Assembly: GCA_036272935.1 (NCBI GenBank)
Contig: DATAXP010000019.1
Coordinates: 1 to 16,724, forward strand
Reading direction: 5' to 3'
DNA length: 16,724 nt
Source: DATAXP01 sp036272935
Lineage (GTDB): Bacteria; Planctomycetota; Planctomycetia; Pirellulales; PNKZ01
The notes under the pieces are model-generated. The model did not search any database. It was not told where the DNA came from and worked only from the letters and a program-made list of their open reading frames with translations. The translations under genes and the position numbers were made by a program. Shown piece by piece: positions 6,154 to 13,913 of this stretch (its first letter is position 1; each line of letters opens with the position of its first letter).

Positions 6154-6229
6154 GGGTGCCTGGGGCTGAGTCCTCGAAGCCCCAGAGCGTTCACTTCTGG
6201 GGCATCGCTGCGCTCTGCCCCAGGCACCC
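6154..6229. repeat. Nested palindromic repeat
   Basis: Outer arms GGGTGCCTGGGGC (6154-6166) and GCCCCAGGCACCC (6217-6229) are perfect 13-base inverted repeats. Inner arms GCCCCAGA (6179-6186) and TCTGGGGC (6196-6203) form a second hairpin. Because every arm carries GCCCC or GGGGC, alternative pairings are possible. The element lies in the divergent region between the second ArsR operon and the MtfA-like gene. It looks like a dispersed planctomycete repeat, possibly a MITE or REP derivative. Confidence 0.65.
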
Positions 6230-6277
6230 ATGTCGAAAGCAATTCAGCACAGCCCGCTATCCGATAGTCGCCGCAGC

Positions 6278-7063
6278 ATGATTTTTCGTTGGCTCAAGCA
6301 CCGACGTCGGCAAGCGATCCTCGCCGGGCCGTTTCCGCCGGCGTGGGACGATATCCTGCGGCAGCGCGTGCGGCTGTACGGCACGCTCATGGCCGATGAG
6401 CAAGCGCGGGTGCGTGATTACCTGCGCGTGTTCGTTGCCGAGAAGAACTGGGAGGGATGCAGCGGGCAGACGATCACCGATGAAGTGCAGGTGACGGTTG
6501 CCGCGCTGGTAGCGATCCTGGTGCTGGGGTTCGACGATGAGTACTTCAGCAACGTGTTGTCGATCCTGGTGTATCCCGATGCCTACCTGGCTCGGCGAGC
6601 GCCGGTGCTGCACCGCGGCTTGGTGCTCGAAGAAGATTCGCCGCGCGAAGGGGAGGCGTGGTATCGCGGGCCGGTGGTCCTTTCGTGGGCCGACGTGGAG
6701 TTCGATGCCGGGCCCGATGGCGACGGCCGGAACCTGGTGCTGCACGAGTTCGCGCACCAGTTGGACATGCTCAACGGCCGCACGGCCGACGGCCTGCCGC
6801 CGATGGGCTCGGCCGAGCAAGAGCGCCGCTGGGCGGCGGTCGTCGAGGAAGAATTCGACCGGCTGGTTGGCCAATGCGAGCGCGGCAATCCGACGTTGCT
6901 CGATTGCTACGCCGCCACGAACCGTGCGGAGTTCTTTGCCGTGGCGACCGAAACGTTCTTCGAGCGTCCGACCGCGATGCTGCGGCGGATGCCGGCCCTG
7001 TACGAGATCTTGCGCGAGTTTTATCGCCAGGACCCGGCCAGCCGACGGCAGCCCGGCAACTAG
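6278..7063 (+). CDS. mtfA: M90-family zinc metallopeptidase, MtfA-like
   Basis: A 261-residue cytoplasmic protein, close to the 265 residues of E. coli MtfA. The zinc motif HEFAH is at 156-160, with the third ligand expected at E218 in NRAEFFAVATETFFE. Further family landmarks are IYP/VYP-type LVYPDAY near 97-103, PVVLSW at 132-137 and the C-terminal LREFYRQDP. In enterobacteria MtfA binds and inactivates the glucose-PTS repressor Mlc and has peptidase activity; whether that role exists here is unknown, since no Mlc or PTS gene is visible. The start is placed at the ATG giving MIFRWLKHRRR, which matches the family N-terminus. An in-frame ATG 16 codons earlier falls at the end of the palindromic repeat and is less likely. 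No clear ribosome binding site is visible. Confidence 0.88.
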   Translation: MIFRWLKHRRRQAILAGPFPPAWDDILRQRVRLYGTLMADEQARVRDYLRVFVAEKNWEGCSGQTITDEVQVTVAALVAILVLGFDDEYFSNVLSILVYPDAYLARRAPVLHRGLVLEEDSPREGEAWYRGPVVLSWADVEFDAGPDGDGRNLVLHEFAHQLDMLNGRTADGLPPMGSAEQERRWAAVVEEEFDRLVGQCERGNPTLLDCYAATNRAEFFAVATETFFERPTAMLRRMPALYEILREFYRQDPASRRQPGN

Positions 7064-7086
7064 TTCCCCCGCCGAGATTGGGCAGC

Positions 7087-7092
7087 TAGAAT
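7087..7092 (+). promoter_or_regulatory. Possible -10 element before the PQQ-propeller gene
   Basis: TAGAAT, one mismatch from the consensus, stands 57 bases before the start codon in the 86-base gap after the MtfA-like gene. No good -35 lies 16-18 bases upstream (TTCCCC is the nearest), so this is tentative. Confidence 0.3.
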
Positions 7093-7149
7093 AGGGCACT
7101 TCAACGTCCCGCCCTTCGGTCCACCACCCCGCCCACCGGAAGTCGATTC

Positions 7150-8439
7150 ATGCGTTATCTCGCCGCAGTCGTTTGCGCCGCGTTGTTTGTGAGCGTCGTC
7201 TCCTCCGTGCCGGCCGCGACGCCGAGCACTGCCTGGCCGAGTTTCCGCGGCAGCGACCGTACCGCCGTTTCGACCGAGACCGGGCTGCTGCAAAAGTGGC
7301 CGGACGGCGGGCCACCGTTGCTGTGGGATGCAACCGGCGCCGGCCGCGGCTACGCGAGCTTGGCGATTGCCGATCGGTACATCATCACGCTGGGCGATGG
7401 CAGCTCGCAGGTGGCCGACGATCCGGACGAGTATCTACTGGCGTTCGACCGCGACACCGGCAAGCCGCTCTGGAAGTTGAAGAGCGGCCCGGCATGGACC
7501 AAAGGGCAGCCGACGTGGCAAAGCTCGCGCTCGACACCGACGATTGAGGGCGATCGAGTCTACGCGCTCACGGCCGACGGCGAGCTGATCTGCGCCGAGA
7601 CCGCCAGTGGCAAGGAACTGTGGCGCAAGAATCTGCCGAACGATTTCGGCGGCAAGAAGGGCGACGGCTGGGGATACAGCGAGTCGCCACTGGTCGACGG
7701 TCCGCACCTGATCTGCACCCCCGGCGGCGAAGAGGCGACGATGGTTGCACTCGACAAGCTGACCGGCGACTTGGTTTGGAAAACGGTCCGCGCGGGGGAC
7801 CGCGGCGCGGGACATGCCTCGATTGTGATTTCCGAAGTCGGGGGCACACGCATCTACGTGCAGACTACTGCCAGCGGCGCGCTCGGGGTGCGGGCCAAAG
7901 ACGGCAAATTGCTGTGGTCGTATGAAATCGACAAAACGACGGCCGTCATTCCGACGCCGATCGTCCGCGGCGACCTGGTGTTCTTCGCCGCTGGCTACAA
8001 GCGCGGCGGGGCGCTACTGAAGCAGGTCATCGGCTCCGGCGGCGAGATTACGGTCGAAGAGATTTACGGGCTCAAGCCGTCGCTGGCCAACAAGCACGGC
8101 GGCATCGTGCTGGTGGGCGATTATCTGTACGGCTGCGCCGATGATCAGTCGATCATCTTCTGCGCTGATCTGATGACCGGCGAAGAACGCTGGAAGTCAC
8201 GCGGTGCAGGGAAAAGTTCGGCGTCGATCGCGGCGGCCGACGGTTGCCTATACATCCATTATGCCGACGGCACGATGGAGCTGGTCAAAGCCTCGCCCGA
8301 GGAATTCCAGTCGCTGGGATCGTTCACGATTCCCGACACCGGCGAGCGGCCAAGCTGGGCGCATCCGGTGATCCTCGACGGGAAGCTGTACCTGCGCGAG
8401 CAGGACCACCTACTTTGCTACGACGTGCGGGCGAAGTGA
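7150..8439 (+). CDS. Secreted PQQ-binding-like beta-propeller repeat protein
   Basis: A 429-residue protein with a signal peptide (LAAVVCAALFVSVVSSVPAA, cleavage near 23). WPSFRGSDRTAVS at 29-41 is the usual start of planctomycete PQQ-like outer-membrane-assembly (BamB-like) propellers. Propeller blades repeat as (Y/L)..D..TG..LW: DRDTGKPLWKL (100-110), ETASGKELWRK (150-160), DKLTGDLVWKT (202-212), AKDGKLLWSYE (249-259) and DLMTGEERWKS (340-350), with two less regular blades after 350. About eight blades are countable. It lacks the haem or active-site features of a quinoprotein dehydrogenase, so a binding or scaffold role is more likely than catalysis. Its stop overlaps the start of the next gene by one base (TGATG). 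Confidence 0.85.
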   Translation: MRYLAAVVCAALFVSVVSSVPAATPSTAWPSFRGSDRTAVSTETGLLQKWPDGGPPLLWDATGAGRGYASLAIADRYIITLGDGSSQVADDPDEYLLAFDRDTGKPLWKLKSGPAWTKGQPTWQSSRSTPTIEGDRVYALTADGELICAETASGKELWRKNLPNDFGGKKGDGWGYSESPLVDGPHLICTPGGEEATMVALDKLTGDLVWKTVRAGDRGAGHASIVISEVGGTRIYVQTTASGALGVRAKDGKLLWSYEIDKTTAVIPTPIVRGDLVFFAAGYKRGGALLKQVIGSGGEITVEEIYGLKPSLANKHGGIVLVGDYLYGCADDQSIIFCADLMTGEERWKSRGAGKSSASIAAADGCLYIHYADGTMELVKASPEEFQSLGSFTIPDTGERPSWAHPVILDGKLYLREQDHLLCYDVRAK

Positions 8440-9779
8440 TGATCCGCCAGCTGCCAGCGCTGCTCGTTGCCTTGCTCTGCTCGACTTGCCTGCGCGCTGC
8501 GGAATTCGCCGCGCCGCTGGCAAAGCTCGAGCTGGCCGACGGCGACACGATTGTGTTCCTCGGCGACAGCATCACGCAACAGTGCTTGTACACGCAGTAT
8601 GTCGAGGATTATTTCTACACGCGCATGCCGGGCGTGCGGCTGCAATTTCACAACTCCGGCGTGGGCGGCGACCGGGCGGCCGATGCACTCGGGCGGTTCG
8701 ACCGCGACGTGGCGGCGTACAAGCCCAAGTACGTCACCGTGCTGTTGGGGATGAACGACGGCGGCGTGAAGCCGTACGACGAGCCGACGTTCCAGGCCTA
8801 TCGCCGCGACATGCTGGCGCTCGTCGAGCGGATTCGCGCGATCGGCGCCGTGCCGATCCTGATGACGCCGACGATGTACGATTCGCGCGCCGCGAGGTCG
8901 AAGAAGCCGCCGGTCGATCCGGTGAAGCTGGAATATTACAACGCGGTGCTTGCCTTTTATGGGGCGTGGTGCCGCGAAGTGGCGGTCGACAACGGCTACG
9001 GCTTTGTCGACATGTACTCGATGCTCAACAACACGACACTCGCCGCCCGCAAGAAATATCCCGCATTCACGATGATTCCCGACGCCGTGCATCCCGCCGC
9101 GGCGGGTCAAGCTGTCATGGCTTGGGCGATGCTCTACGACTTGGGCGTGTCGCGATCGGTTTCGACGATCCAAGTGCAGCGCAGCGCGGACGGGCAAGCG
9201 ACGATTCGCGCGACCGGCGGCAAGGCTTCCGAGGCGCGCTTCGCCGACGGCGGAGTTGAGTTCACTTTTCTGGCGACGGGCATTCCGCTCGTGCTCCCCG
9301 ACGAGGCCAAGTCCGGGGCTGCGTTAGTGGCATTGGGCCATCGGCTCAGCCGCGAGGCGCTCGAGGTGCATGGCCTGGAGCCGGGCAAGTATCGGCTCAC
9401 GATCGGCGACGAGCCGGTCGGCGACTACCCGTCGCAAGAACTCGAAAAGTCCTTCGAACTGGAGAACAATGACCAGACGCCGCAGCACCGGCAGGCCACG
9501 CGCATCGCAGAACTCAACGCCCAGCGCAATGCCGAGTCCGTGCAGCCGCTACGAATGCTTTGGCGAACGAAGAAGCAATTGGCGATCGTCTCGTCGCAGC
9601 TTGCCGCCAAGCCGGACGACGCGAAGCTGCAACAGGACGCTGCCGATCTGACGGCCAAGCTCAGCGATTTCGACGGCCAGATCGCGAAGCTCGAGGCCGC
9701 GGCGAAGACCATCGAGGATGAGATCTATCGGACAGCACAGCCGAAACCGCTGCACTACCGGCTAACGCGCATCGATTAG
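8439..9779 (+). CDS. Secreted SGNH/GDSL-type hydrolase with C-terminal coiled coil
   Basis: A 446-residue protein with a signal peptide (LPALLVALLCSTCLRAAEF). The four SGNH blocks are intact: GDSIT with nucleophile S44, NSGVGG with G76/G77, GMND with N106, and DAVH with D215 and H218. Such enzymes cleave esters, commonly acetyl groups on carbohydrates; the actual substrate is not shown. Residues about 240-370 form an additional beta-rich region. About 385-435 is charged, alanine-rich and heptad-like (QLAAKPDD...LTAKLSDFDGQIAKLEAA), probably a coiled coil. The start codon shares one base with the upstream stop (TGATG), which implies co-expression with the propeller protein. A long upstream in-frame extension would run inside the propeller gene and lacks a signal peptide, so it is rejected. 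Confidence 0.88.
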   Translation: MIRQLPALLVALLCSTCLRAAEFAAPLAKLELADGDTIVFLGDSITQQCLYTQYVEDYFYTRMPGVRLQFHNSGVGGDRAADALGRFDRDVAAYKPKYVTVLLGMNDGGVKPYDEPTFQAYRRDMLALVERIRAIGAVPILMTPTMYDSRAARSKKPPVDPVKLEYYNAVLAFYGAWCREVAVDNGYGFVDMYSMLNNTTLAARKKYPAFTMIPDAVHPAAAGQAVMAWAMLYDLGVSRSVSTIQVQRSADGQATIRATGGKASEARFADGGVEFTFLATGIPLVLPDEAKSGAALVALGHRLSREALEVHGLEPGKYRLTIGDEPVGDYPSQELEKSFELENNDQTPQHRQATRIAELNAQRNAESVQPLRMLWRTKKQLAIVSSQLAAKPDDAKLQQDAADLTAKLSDFDGQIAKLEAAAKTIEDEIYRTAQPKPLHYRLTRID

Positions 9780-9797
9780 GCTTTGCTCGACGGTGCC

Positions 9798-10568
9798 TTA
9801 TCGCAGCACGCGATCATCGAGCGCCGGAAATTCTCGCCGCCATCGGCCAGCCATCGCGGGATCGACGTCGACCGAGAGCAGGCATGGCGCTTCGCCCGCC
9901 TCGGCCACCACCTTGCCGACCGGATCGACCACGAGGCTGTGCCCGGCAATCGCCACGCCCTTGTTCGCCCCCGCCGCGTTGCAGGCGAAGACGAAGGCTT
10001 GGTTCTCCGCGGCCCGAGCGCGGCTTAACAGAGTCCACGCCTCGCGGCGCGCCGCCGGCCACGCCGCCGCGACGAGCAGCAGTTCGGCCCCGGCATCAAT
10101 CATCCGCCGGTACAATTCCGGAAACCGCAAGTCGTAGCAGATCGAAAGTCCCGCGAGGCCCCACGGCGTCGGCACGACGACCGTCTCCTCGCCCGCCGTC
10201 AGCAGCCGGCGCTCCTGCGATTGGTGACCGAACAAGTGCATCTTGCGGTAGCGGCTCACGGTGCGGCCGTCGCGATCGAGCAGCAGGCTGGTGTTGAATA
10301 ATCGGGAGCCGTCGCGTTCGACAAGGCTGCCGGTGAACAGGTAGACGCCGATTTCACGCGCCTTTGCCGCCAGCGCCGCCACCAGCGGGCCGTCGGCCGA
10401 TTCGGCGTCGGCGGCCCAACGTTCGGAGGAGAAATAGCCGCTCGGCCACAGCTCCGGCAACAGCACCAAATCGCTGCCGCGGGCCGCGTCGAGGCACGCC
10501 AGGGCCTCGGCCAGGGCCGCGTCCTTCGAATCCCAGGCGCCGCCAAGTTGAACACAGGTCACGCGCAT
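9798..10568 (-). CDS. Carbon-nitrogen hydrolase (nitrilase superfamily)
   Basis: A 256-residue cytoplasmic enzyme with the Glu-Lys-Cys triad of the superfamily: E39 in LLPELW, K109 in RYRKMHLFG, and C144 in SICYDLRFPELYR. The second conserved Glu of the family would be E115-E130 region or later; I did not assign it. The Cys block and the downstream LLLVAAAWPAARREAW stretch resemble the Nit2/omega-amidase and YafV-like branch, so hydrolysis of a small amide is plausible, but the substrate cannot be read from sequence. The start at MRVTCVQLGGAW matches the family. A 34-codon extension upstream would run nearly into the next gene and has no family similarity. It ends 18 bases from the convergent SGNH hydrolase gene and is divergent from the gene at 10,664. 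TAGAAT on the minus strand (10642-10647) is a possible -10. Confidence 0.88.
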   Translation of the reverse strand: MRVTCVQLGGAWDSKDAALAEALACLDAARGSDLVLLPELWPSGYFSSERWAADAESADGPLVAALAAKAREIGVYLFTGSLVERDGSRLFNTSLLLDRDGRTVSRYRKMHLFGHQSQERRLLTAGEETVVVPTPWGLAGLSICYDLRFPELYRRMIDAGAELLLVAAAWPAARREAWTLLSRARAAENQAFVFACNAAGANKGVAIAGHSLVVDPVGKVVAEAGEAPCLLSVDVDPAMAGRWRREFPALDDRVLR

Positions 10569-10663
10569 CGCCGAATTCCAGATGTCCGCAACTAATTCCC
10601 TCGCGCGGGGTTTCATTCCGTGCGTCCCGCCCAGTCCCCGAATTCTAGCGGCAAGGCCCCACG

Positions 10664-11899
10664 ATGACACGAACAGCTTCTACGGCAACGGCGTTGGCCC
10701 TGGCGATGGCGGTTTGCTGCGGCGCCGCGCTGGCGCAGCAAGGCGCGAATCAGCCGCCGATCGATATTCAGCGGGCCAAGCAGTTGTTCCAGCGGGCCCA
10801 GCAAGGGGGGCAGCTCACGCCCGACGAGCAAGCGTATCTCGCCCGTGCGCGGCAGGAAATGCAGCGCCGTCAGCAGGGACAGGGAGGCGGCGGACCGGGG
10901 GGCCGTGGCGGCCCAGGCATGGGCATGCAGCGTGGACCGCAGGGCCCGGTGCCGCCAGCGACTAGCGCGACCGGGCTCGTGCCGATCACCGAGCTGGGTA
11001 CGAACAAGTACAAGGGTGAGGATGGCGGCCTGTACGGAGGCGGAAGCAATGAGCCGCCGAGCGAGTTCCGCACAGCCGTTGAGAAGCAGTTGCAAAAGAT
11101 CGAACCGCTCGACGCCGACGGCAAGCCAGCTTCGGACGGCAAAATCGTGATGCTCTCGGTCGGCATGTCGAACACGACGATGGAGTTTTCGACGTTCATG
11201 AAGAAGGCCGAGGCCGATCCGCAAAGGAACCCGCACGTCGTGTTCGTCGATGGCGCCCAAGGGGGGCGCGTGGCGAGCGTCTGGGCACGCGGCAACCAGG
11301 GGATGCCCGCCGGGCGGCAACTGCCGCCAGGCGCGAGCGCCGATCCTTGGCCGGTTGTCGAGCAGCGACTCGCGCAGGCTGGCGTCACGCCGGCGCAGGT
11401 GCAAGTGGCGTGGATCAAACACGCCCAAAGCAGCCCGTCGCAGCAAGGCGAGTTCCCCAAGCACGCCGAGATTCTCGCCGAGAACATCGTGCTCACGCTC
11501 CAAAAGCTGCACGAGACGTTTCCCAATCTGCGAGTCGCGTATCTATCGAGCCGCATCTACGCCGGCTACGCCACGACGGCCCTCAACCCCGAGCCGTATG
11601 CCTTCGAAGGGGCGTTCGCGAACCGATGGGTGATCCAACAGCAGATGAAAGGGGACGCGAAGCTGAATTTCGATCCCGACAAGGGGACCGTCATGGCCCC
11701 GGTGGTCTTGTGGGGTCCGTATCTGTGGGCCGACGGCATGAAGCCGCGTGCCGGCGACGGCCTGACGTGGCCGATCGACGACCTGGTGCCCAGCGACCGC
11801 ACGCATCCCAGCGACGCCGGCCGCGCGAAAGTGGCGGGCCTGCTGCTCGATTACTTACACAACAACCCGCTGGCGAGCTGCTGGTACGTGGCGAAGTAG
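10664..11899 (+). CDS. Secreted protein with degenerate SGNH-like pattern, unknown function
   Basis: A 411-residue protein with a signal peptide (ALALAMAVCCGAALAQQ, cleavage near 24). Residues 30-70 are a Gln/Arg-rich helical segment. About 71-97 is a Gly/Arg/Met low-complexity linker. The main domain starts at about 158: IVMLSVGMSNTTMEF with S169 where GDS would stand, VFVDGAQGG at 194-201 in the place of the oxyanion glycine block, and DRTHPSDAG at 378-386 with D378 and H381 as a DxxH block. A clear GxND block is missing; AWIKHAQ (249-255) occupies that place. It could be a divergent SGNH hydrolase or an inactive relative. The start has AAGG a few bases upstream. It ends ten bases before a convergent membrane-protein gene. 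Confidence 0.75.
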   Translation: MTRTASTATALALAMAVCCGAALAQQGANQPPIDIQRAKQLFQRAQQGGQLTPDEQAYLARARQEMQRRQQGQGGGGPGGRGGPGMGMQRGPQGPVPPATSATGLVPITELGTNKYKGEDGGLYGGGSNEPPSEFRTAVEKQLQKIEPLDADGKPASDGKIVMLSVGMSNTTMEFSTFMKKAEADPQRNPHVVFVDGAQGGRVASVWARGNQGMPAGRQLPPGASADPWPVVEQRLAQAGVTPAQVQVAWIKHAQSSPSQQGEFPKHAEILAENIVLTLQKLHETFPNLRVAYLSSRIYAGYATTALNPEPYAFEGAFANRWVIQQQMKGDAKLNFDPDKGTVMAPVVLWGPYLWADGMKPRAGDGLTWPIDDLVPSDRTHPSDAGRAKVAGLLLDYLHNNPLASCWYVAK

Positions 11900-11908
11900 G
11901 TCGGCGGT

Positions 11909-12733
11909 TCATCCGCTTCCGCGTTCATCGAGCCATGCCGGCGAAACGAATCGCAGCAGCAGCATGCGCAGAACGTGCTGCGAGGCCGGGTCCGGTTCGC
12001 CCGCAGGCCCGCCATGCGCTCGGCGCCAAGTGATCTGCGCCGATCGGCCGTTGGCGCGATTGGCGGCGTTGAAGCGATCAGCAACGCGCAGCGCCCACAC
12101 CACTCCGTAGGCGTCGCGGAAGTCGAGCCAAAGACGATCCCAGCGGCTGACGCGCCTTGGCAACCAAGCGACGAGCGCCGCGGCAACGAGTGCGAATGTC
12201 CAGAGCGCCAGCGGCGCCGTTGCGCTCTCGGTGCCGTACCGCGACGCAAGCGATGGAAGGTACCGTGCGAGCAGCAACACTTGCCCGGCCGCGAAAGACA
12301 TGGCTGCCGGGGCCTGGCGTGTCGGCAGATAGTTGCCAAGAGTCACGAGCATCAGCACCAGGATGAATCCTGCGCGGGCCGGATGTAGCACGATCGGCGC
12401 ACCGGCGCGGAGCATCGTTGCCTCGAATGCGGGCAGGCCCAACACCACGACCAGCGTGAGCACAATCCATTGCCAGGCGTGATGCTGCGGACGCTTCGCT
12501 CCCAGGACGGCAACTCCGGGCGCGAGCGAGAGGACCAGCGCAAGGTGGGCAATCGGCGACGGCAGGTTGCGCTCGGCCTCGCTCGTTGTGGCGCACGCTG
12601 CGGCCAATGCGGCAGTCATCGCGGCCACGCCCCACCACCAGGCTGCGGTGAGCGTCGTGCCGCGCAGCCGTCGGCGGCCGCATTCTAACGTGCCGGCGGC
12701 AACGGCGGCGAAAAGCAGCGTCCAAACGTTCAT
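11909..12733 (-). CDS. Polytopic membrane protein of unknown function
   Basis: A 274-residue protein not matched to any family I know. About seven hydrophobic segments can be counted: 1-16, 27-47, 61-79, about 87-104, 119-136, 143-162 and about 170-192. The C-terminal 75 residues are hydrophilic and rich in Arg, Ala and Trp (SRWDRLWLDFRDAYGVVWALRVADRF, then a basic stretch), so they are probably cytoplasmic. No catalytic motif or transporter signature stands out. The gene is alone: convergent with the SGNH-like gene on one side and facing a 318-base gene-free stretch on the other. The ATG at 12733 starts directly in the first hydrophobic segment, which fits. Being an uninterrupted 274-codon frame with a clear membrane pattern, it is very likely real. 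Confidence 0.7.
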   Translation of the reverse strand: MNVWTLLFAAVAAGTLECGRRRLRGTTLTAAWWWGVAAMTAALAAACATTSEAERNLPSPIAHLALVLSLAPGVAVLGAKRPQHHAWQWIVLTLVVVLGLPAFEATMLRAGAPIVLHPARAGFILVLMLVTLGNYLPTRQAPAAMSFAAGQVLLLARYLPSLASRYGTESATAPLALWTFALVAAALVAWLPRRVSRWDRLWLDFRDAYGVVWALRVADRFNAANRANGRSAQITWRRAHGGPAGEPDPASQHVLRMLLLRFVSPAWLDERGSG

Positions 12734-13051
12734 CGAGGGTCATCGACCAGCGGAGAGCACGTTAGCCGGCAGCGTAGGTGCGGCTGTGCCGATGCGCGAA
12801 ACTTTACGGGGCCGTTAAACGCGCTCGCACCGCTGCATCTTAGCTGCCCCACAACTGGGGAAAAGGCATTAGCGATGGTGCCCACGGCAGCGACGGACAG
12901 CGCAGCTCGCATTTTCTCAAAAAGATTTCGCCTGTCGATTTGCCAATCGCCAATTCGTGCGCAGAGTTGAGTAGGAAACGCTCGCGGCACCAGCGACGCG
13001 ATCGCTCCGCTGGCCGAGCACGACGGAACGACGACAAAAAGGAATTTGGTC
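12734..13051. other. Gene-free stretch before the Cys/Pro-rich secreted protein
   Basis: I see no convincing gene in these 318 bases. Frames on the minus strand lack any family similarity and have poor starts. The only local structure is CCCCA-CAAC-TGGGG near 12846-12859. The stretch presumably holds promoters for both divergent neighbours, but no consensus -35/-10 pair could be chosen. AAAGGA at about 13037-13043 is the ribosome binding site of the next gene. Confidence 0.45.
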
Positions 13052-13687
13052 ATGAGCCAGTCAGGAAGATGGGCCGGAGCCATGGCGGCGTGCCTGCTTC
13101 TGTGCGCGGGCGCCGGATTCGCCGAGGCACAACAATGCGGACGGTGCGCCGGATTCGGCTACAGCACAGGCTACAACGGGCCGCCGTACCCATCGCTGTT
13201 CCGCAAGCACGTGCCAGCCTGCCCCGGCGGACCGCTGGGCGGTGGTCCTGGTGGGCAACTGGGCGCCTGCCCCCCTGGGCCGATGGGCGGTGGTGGCGCG
13301 CTTTCGCGCGGCTGCTGCGAAATCCCAGGCAACTGGCGCTTGAACGTGTGGGACAACTACCCGTACGAGCCGATCGCTCAGCGTTGGGCCACCGGCTCGC
13401 TGCATCCGGAAGCGCCGGTGCCGCCGCCGCTGCGCACGACGTTCCCCGCCAGGCCGAACCCGATGAATCCAGGAGCGTACGGTCCGCTGCCCAATGGTGG
13501 TGTGTTTATGCCGCCGCCGATTCCGGCTGCACCGCAACCCGCCGTCGCTCCTGTTGACGTCGCCCCCGAGACCGCGCCGCCTGCCGAGCCCAGTCCAGCG
13601 CCGAGTGCCCAGACCTCGTCGCCGCCGGGCTGCAACTGCTGCGGCAAGCCGATCGTGCGTCTCGTGAAGCGGCCGGCGTCGCTGTAG
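13052..13687 (+). CDS. Secreted Cys/Pro/Gly-rich protein, unknown function
   Basis: A 211-residue protein with a signal peptide (AMAACLLLCAGAGFAEA, cleavage before QQ). The mature part carries nine cysteines: CGRC just after the cleavage site, two single Cys in Gly/Pro-rich turns, a CC pair, and CNCC close to the C-terminus. Between them lie a Gly-rich section (PGGPLGGGPGGQ), a conserved-looking core (GNWRLNVWDNYPYEPIAQRW) and a long Pro/Ala-rich section (about 120-190). The ending is basic. I do not recognise the family; Cys-rich secreted proteins of this type could be cell-wall or matrix components cross-linked by disulfides, which is inference only. Start taken at the ATG with AAAGGA eight bases upstream. 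The next feature, three bases after the stop, is a long inverted repeat. Confidence 0.75.
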   Translation: MSQSGRWAGAMAACLLLCAGAGFAEAQQCGRCAGFGYSTGYNGPPYPSLFRKHVPACPGGPLGGGPGGQLGACPPGPMGGGGALSRGCCEIPGNWRLNVWDNYPYEPIAQRWATGSLHPEAPVPPPLRTTFPARPNPMNPGAYGPLPNGGVFMPPPIPAAPQPAVAPVDVAPETAPPAEPSPAPSAQTSSPPGCNCCGKPIVRLVKRPASL

Positions 13688-13690
13688 CCA

Positions 13691-13817
13691 AGGAGAACTG
13701 CAAAGGCGAAATGGGCGCCGGAACTCGTCGCGAAGTTCCCGAGCGCAGAACTGAAGCGTCGCTGCACTGGCGCTTCCGTTGCCCATCCGATCGATCTTCG
13801 CACTTTGCAGTTCTCCT
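13691..13817. repeat. MITE-like element with 15-base terminal inverted repeats
   Basis: AGGAGAACTGCAAAG (13691-13705) and its exact complement CTTTGCAGTTCTCCT (13803-13817) bound a 127-base unit. Inside, GCGAA/TTCGC and GGGC/GCCC extend the symmetry imperfectly (GGCGAAATGGGC against GCCCATCCGATCGATCTTCG). No coding capacity is visible. Perfect termini with a non-coding core suggest a miniature transposable element or a large dispersed palindrome. It starts three bases after the stop of the Cys-rich gene, so it may also serve as that transcript's 3' structure. Confidence 0.65.
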
Positions 13818-13913
13818 AGGGCCCGCGCGGAATGCCGTCTTGCGGCCAACGATCCCGCATCGCCCGCCCAATCGTTACAGGCGGATCGCTCGCTGGCGGG
13901 TTTGCACCCAGCA

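Noticed and set aside
6257..7099. A 280-codon minus-strand frame opposite the MtfA-like gene
   Set aside because: Composition is typical of a high-GC antisense shadow; the plus strand carries the HEFAH metallopeptidase motif.
13061..13849. A 262-codon minus-strand frame opposite the Cys-rich gene and the MITE-like repeat
   Set aside because: Arg-rich shadow translation that runs through a non-coding inverted repeat; the plus frame has a signal peptide and a good ribosome binding site.
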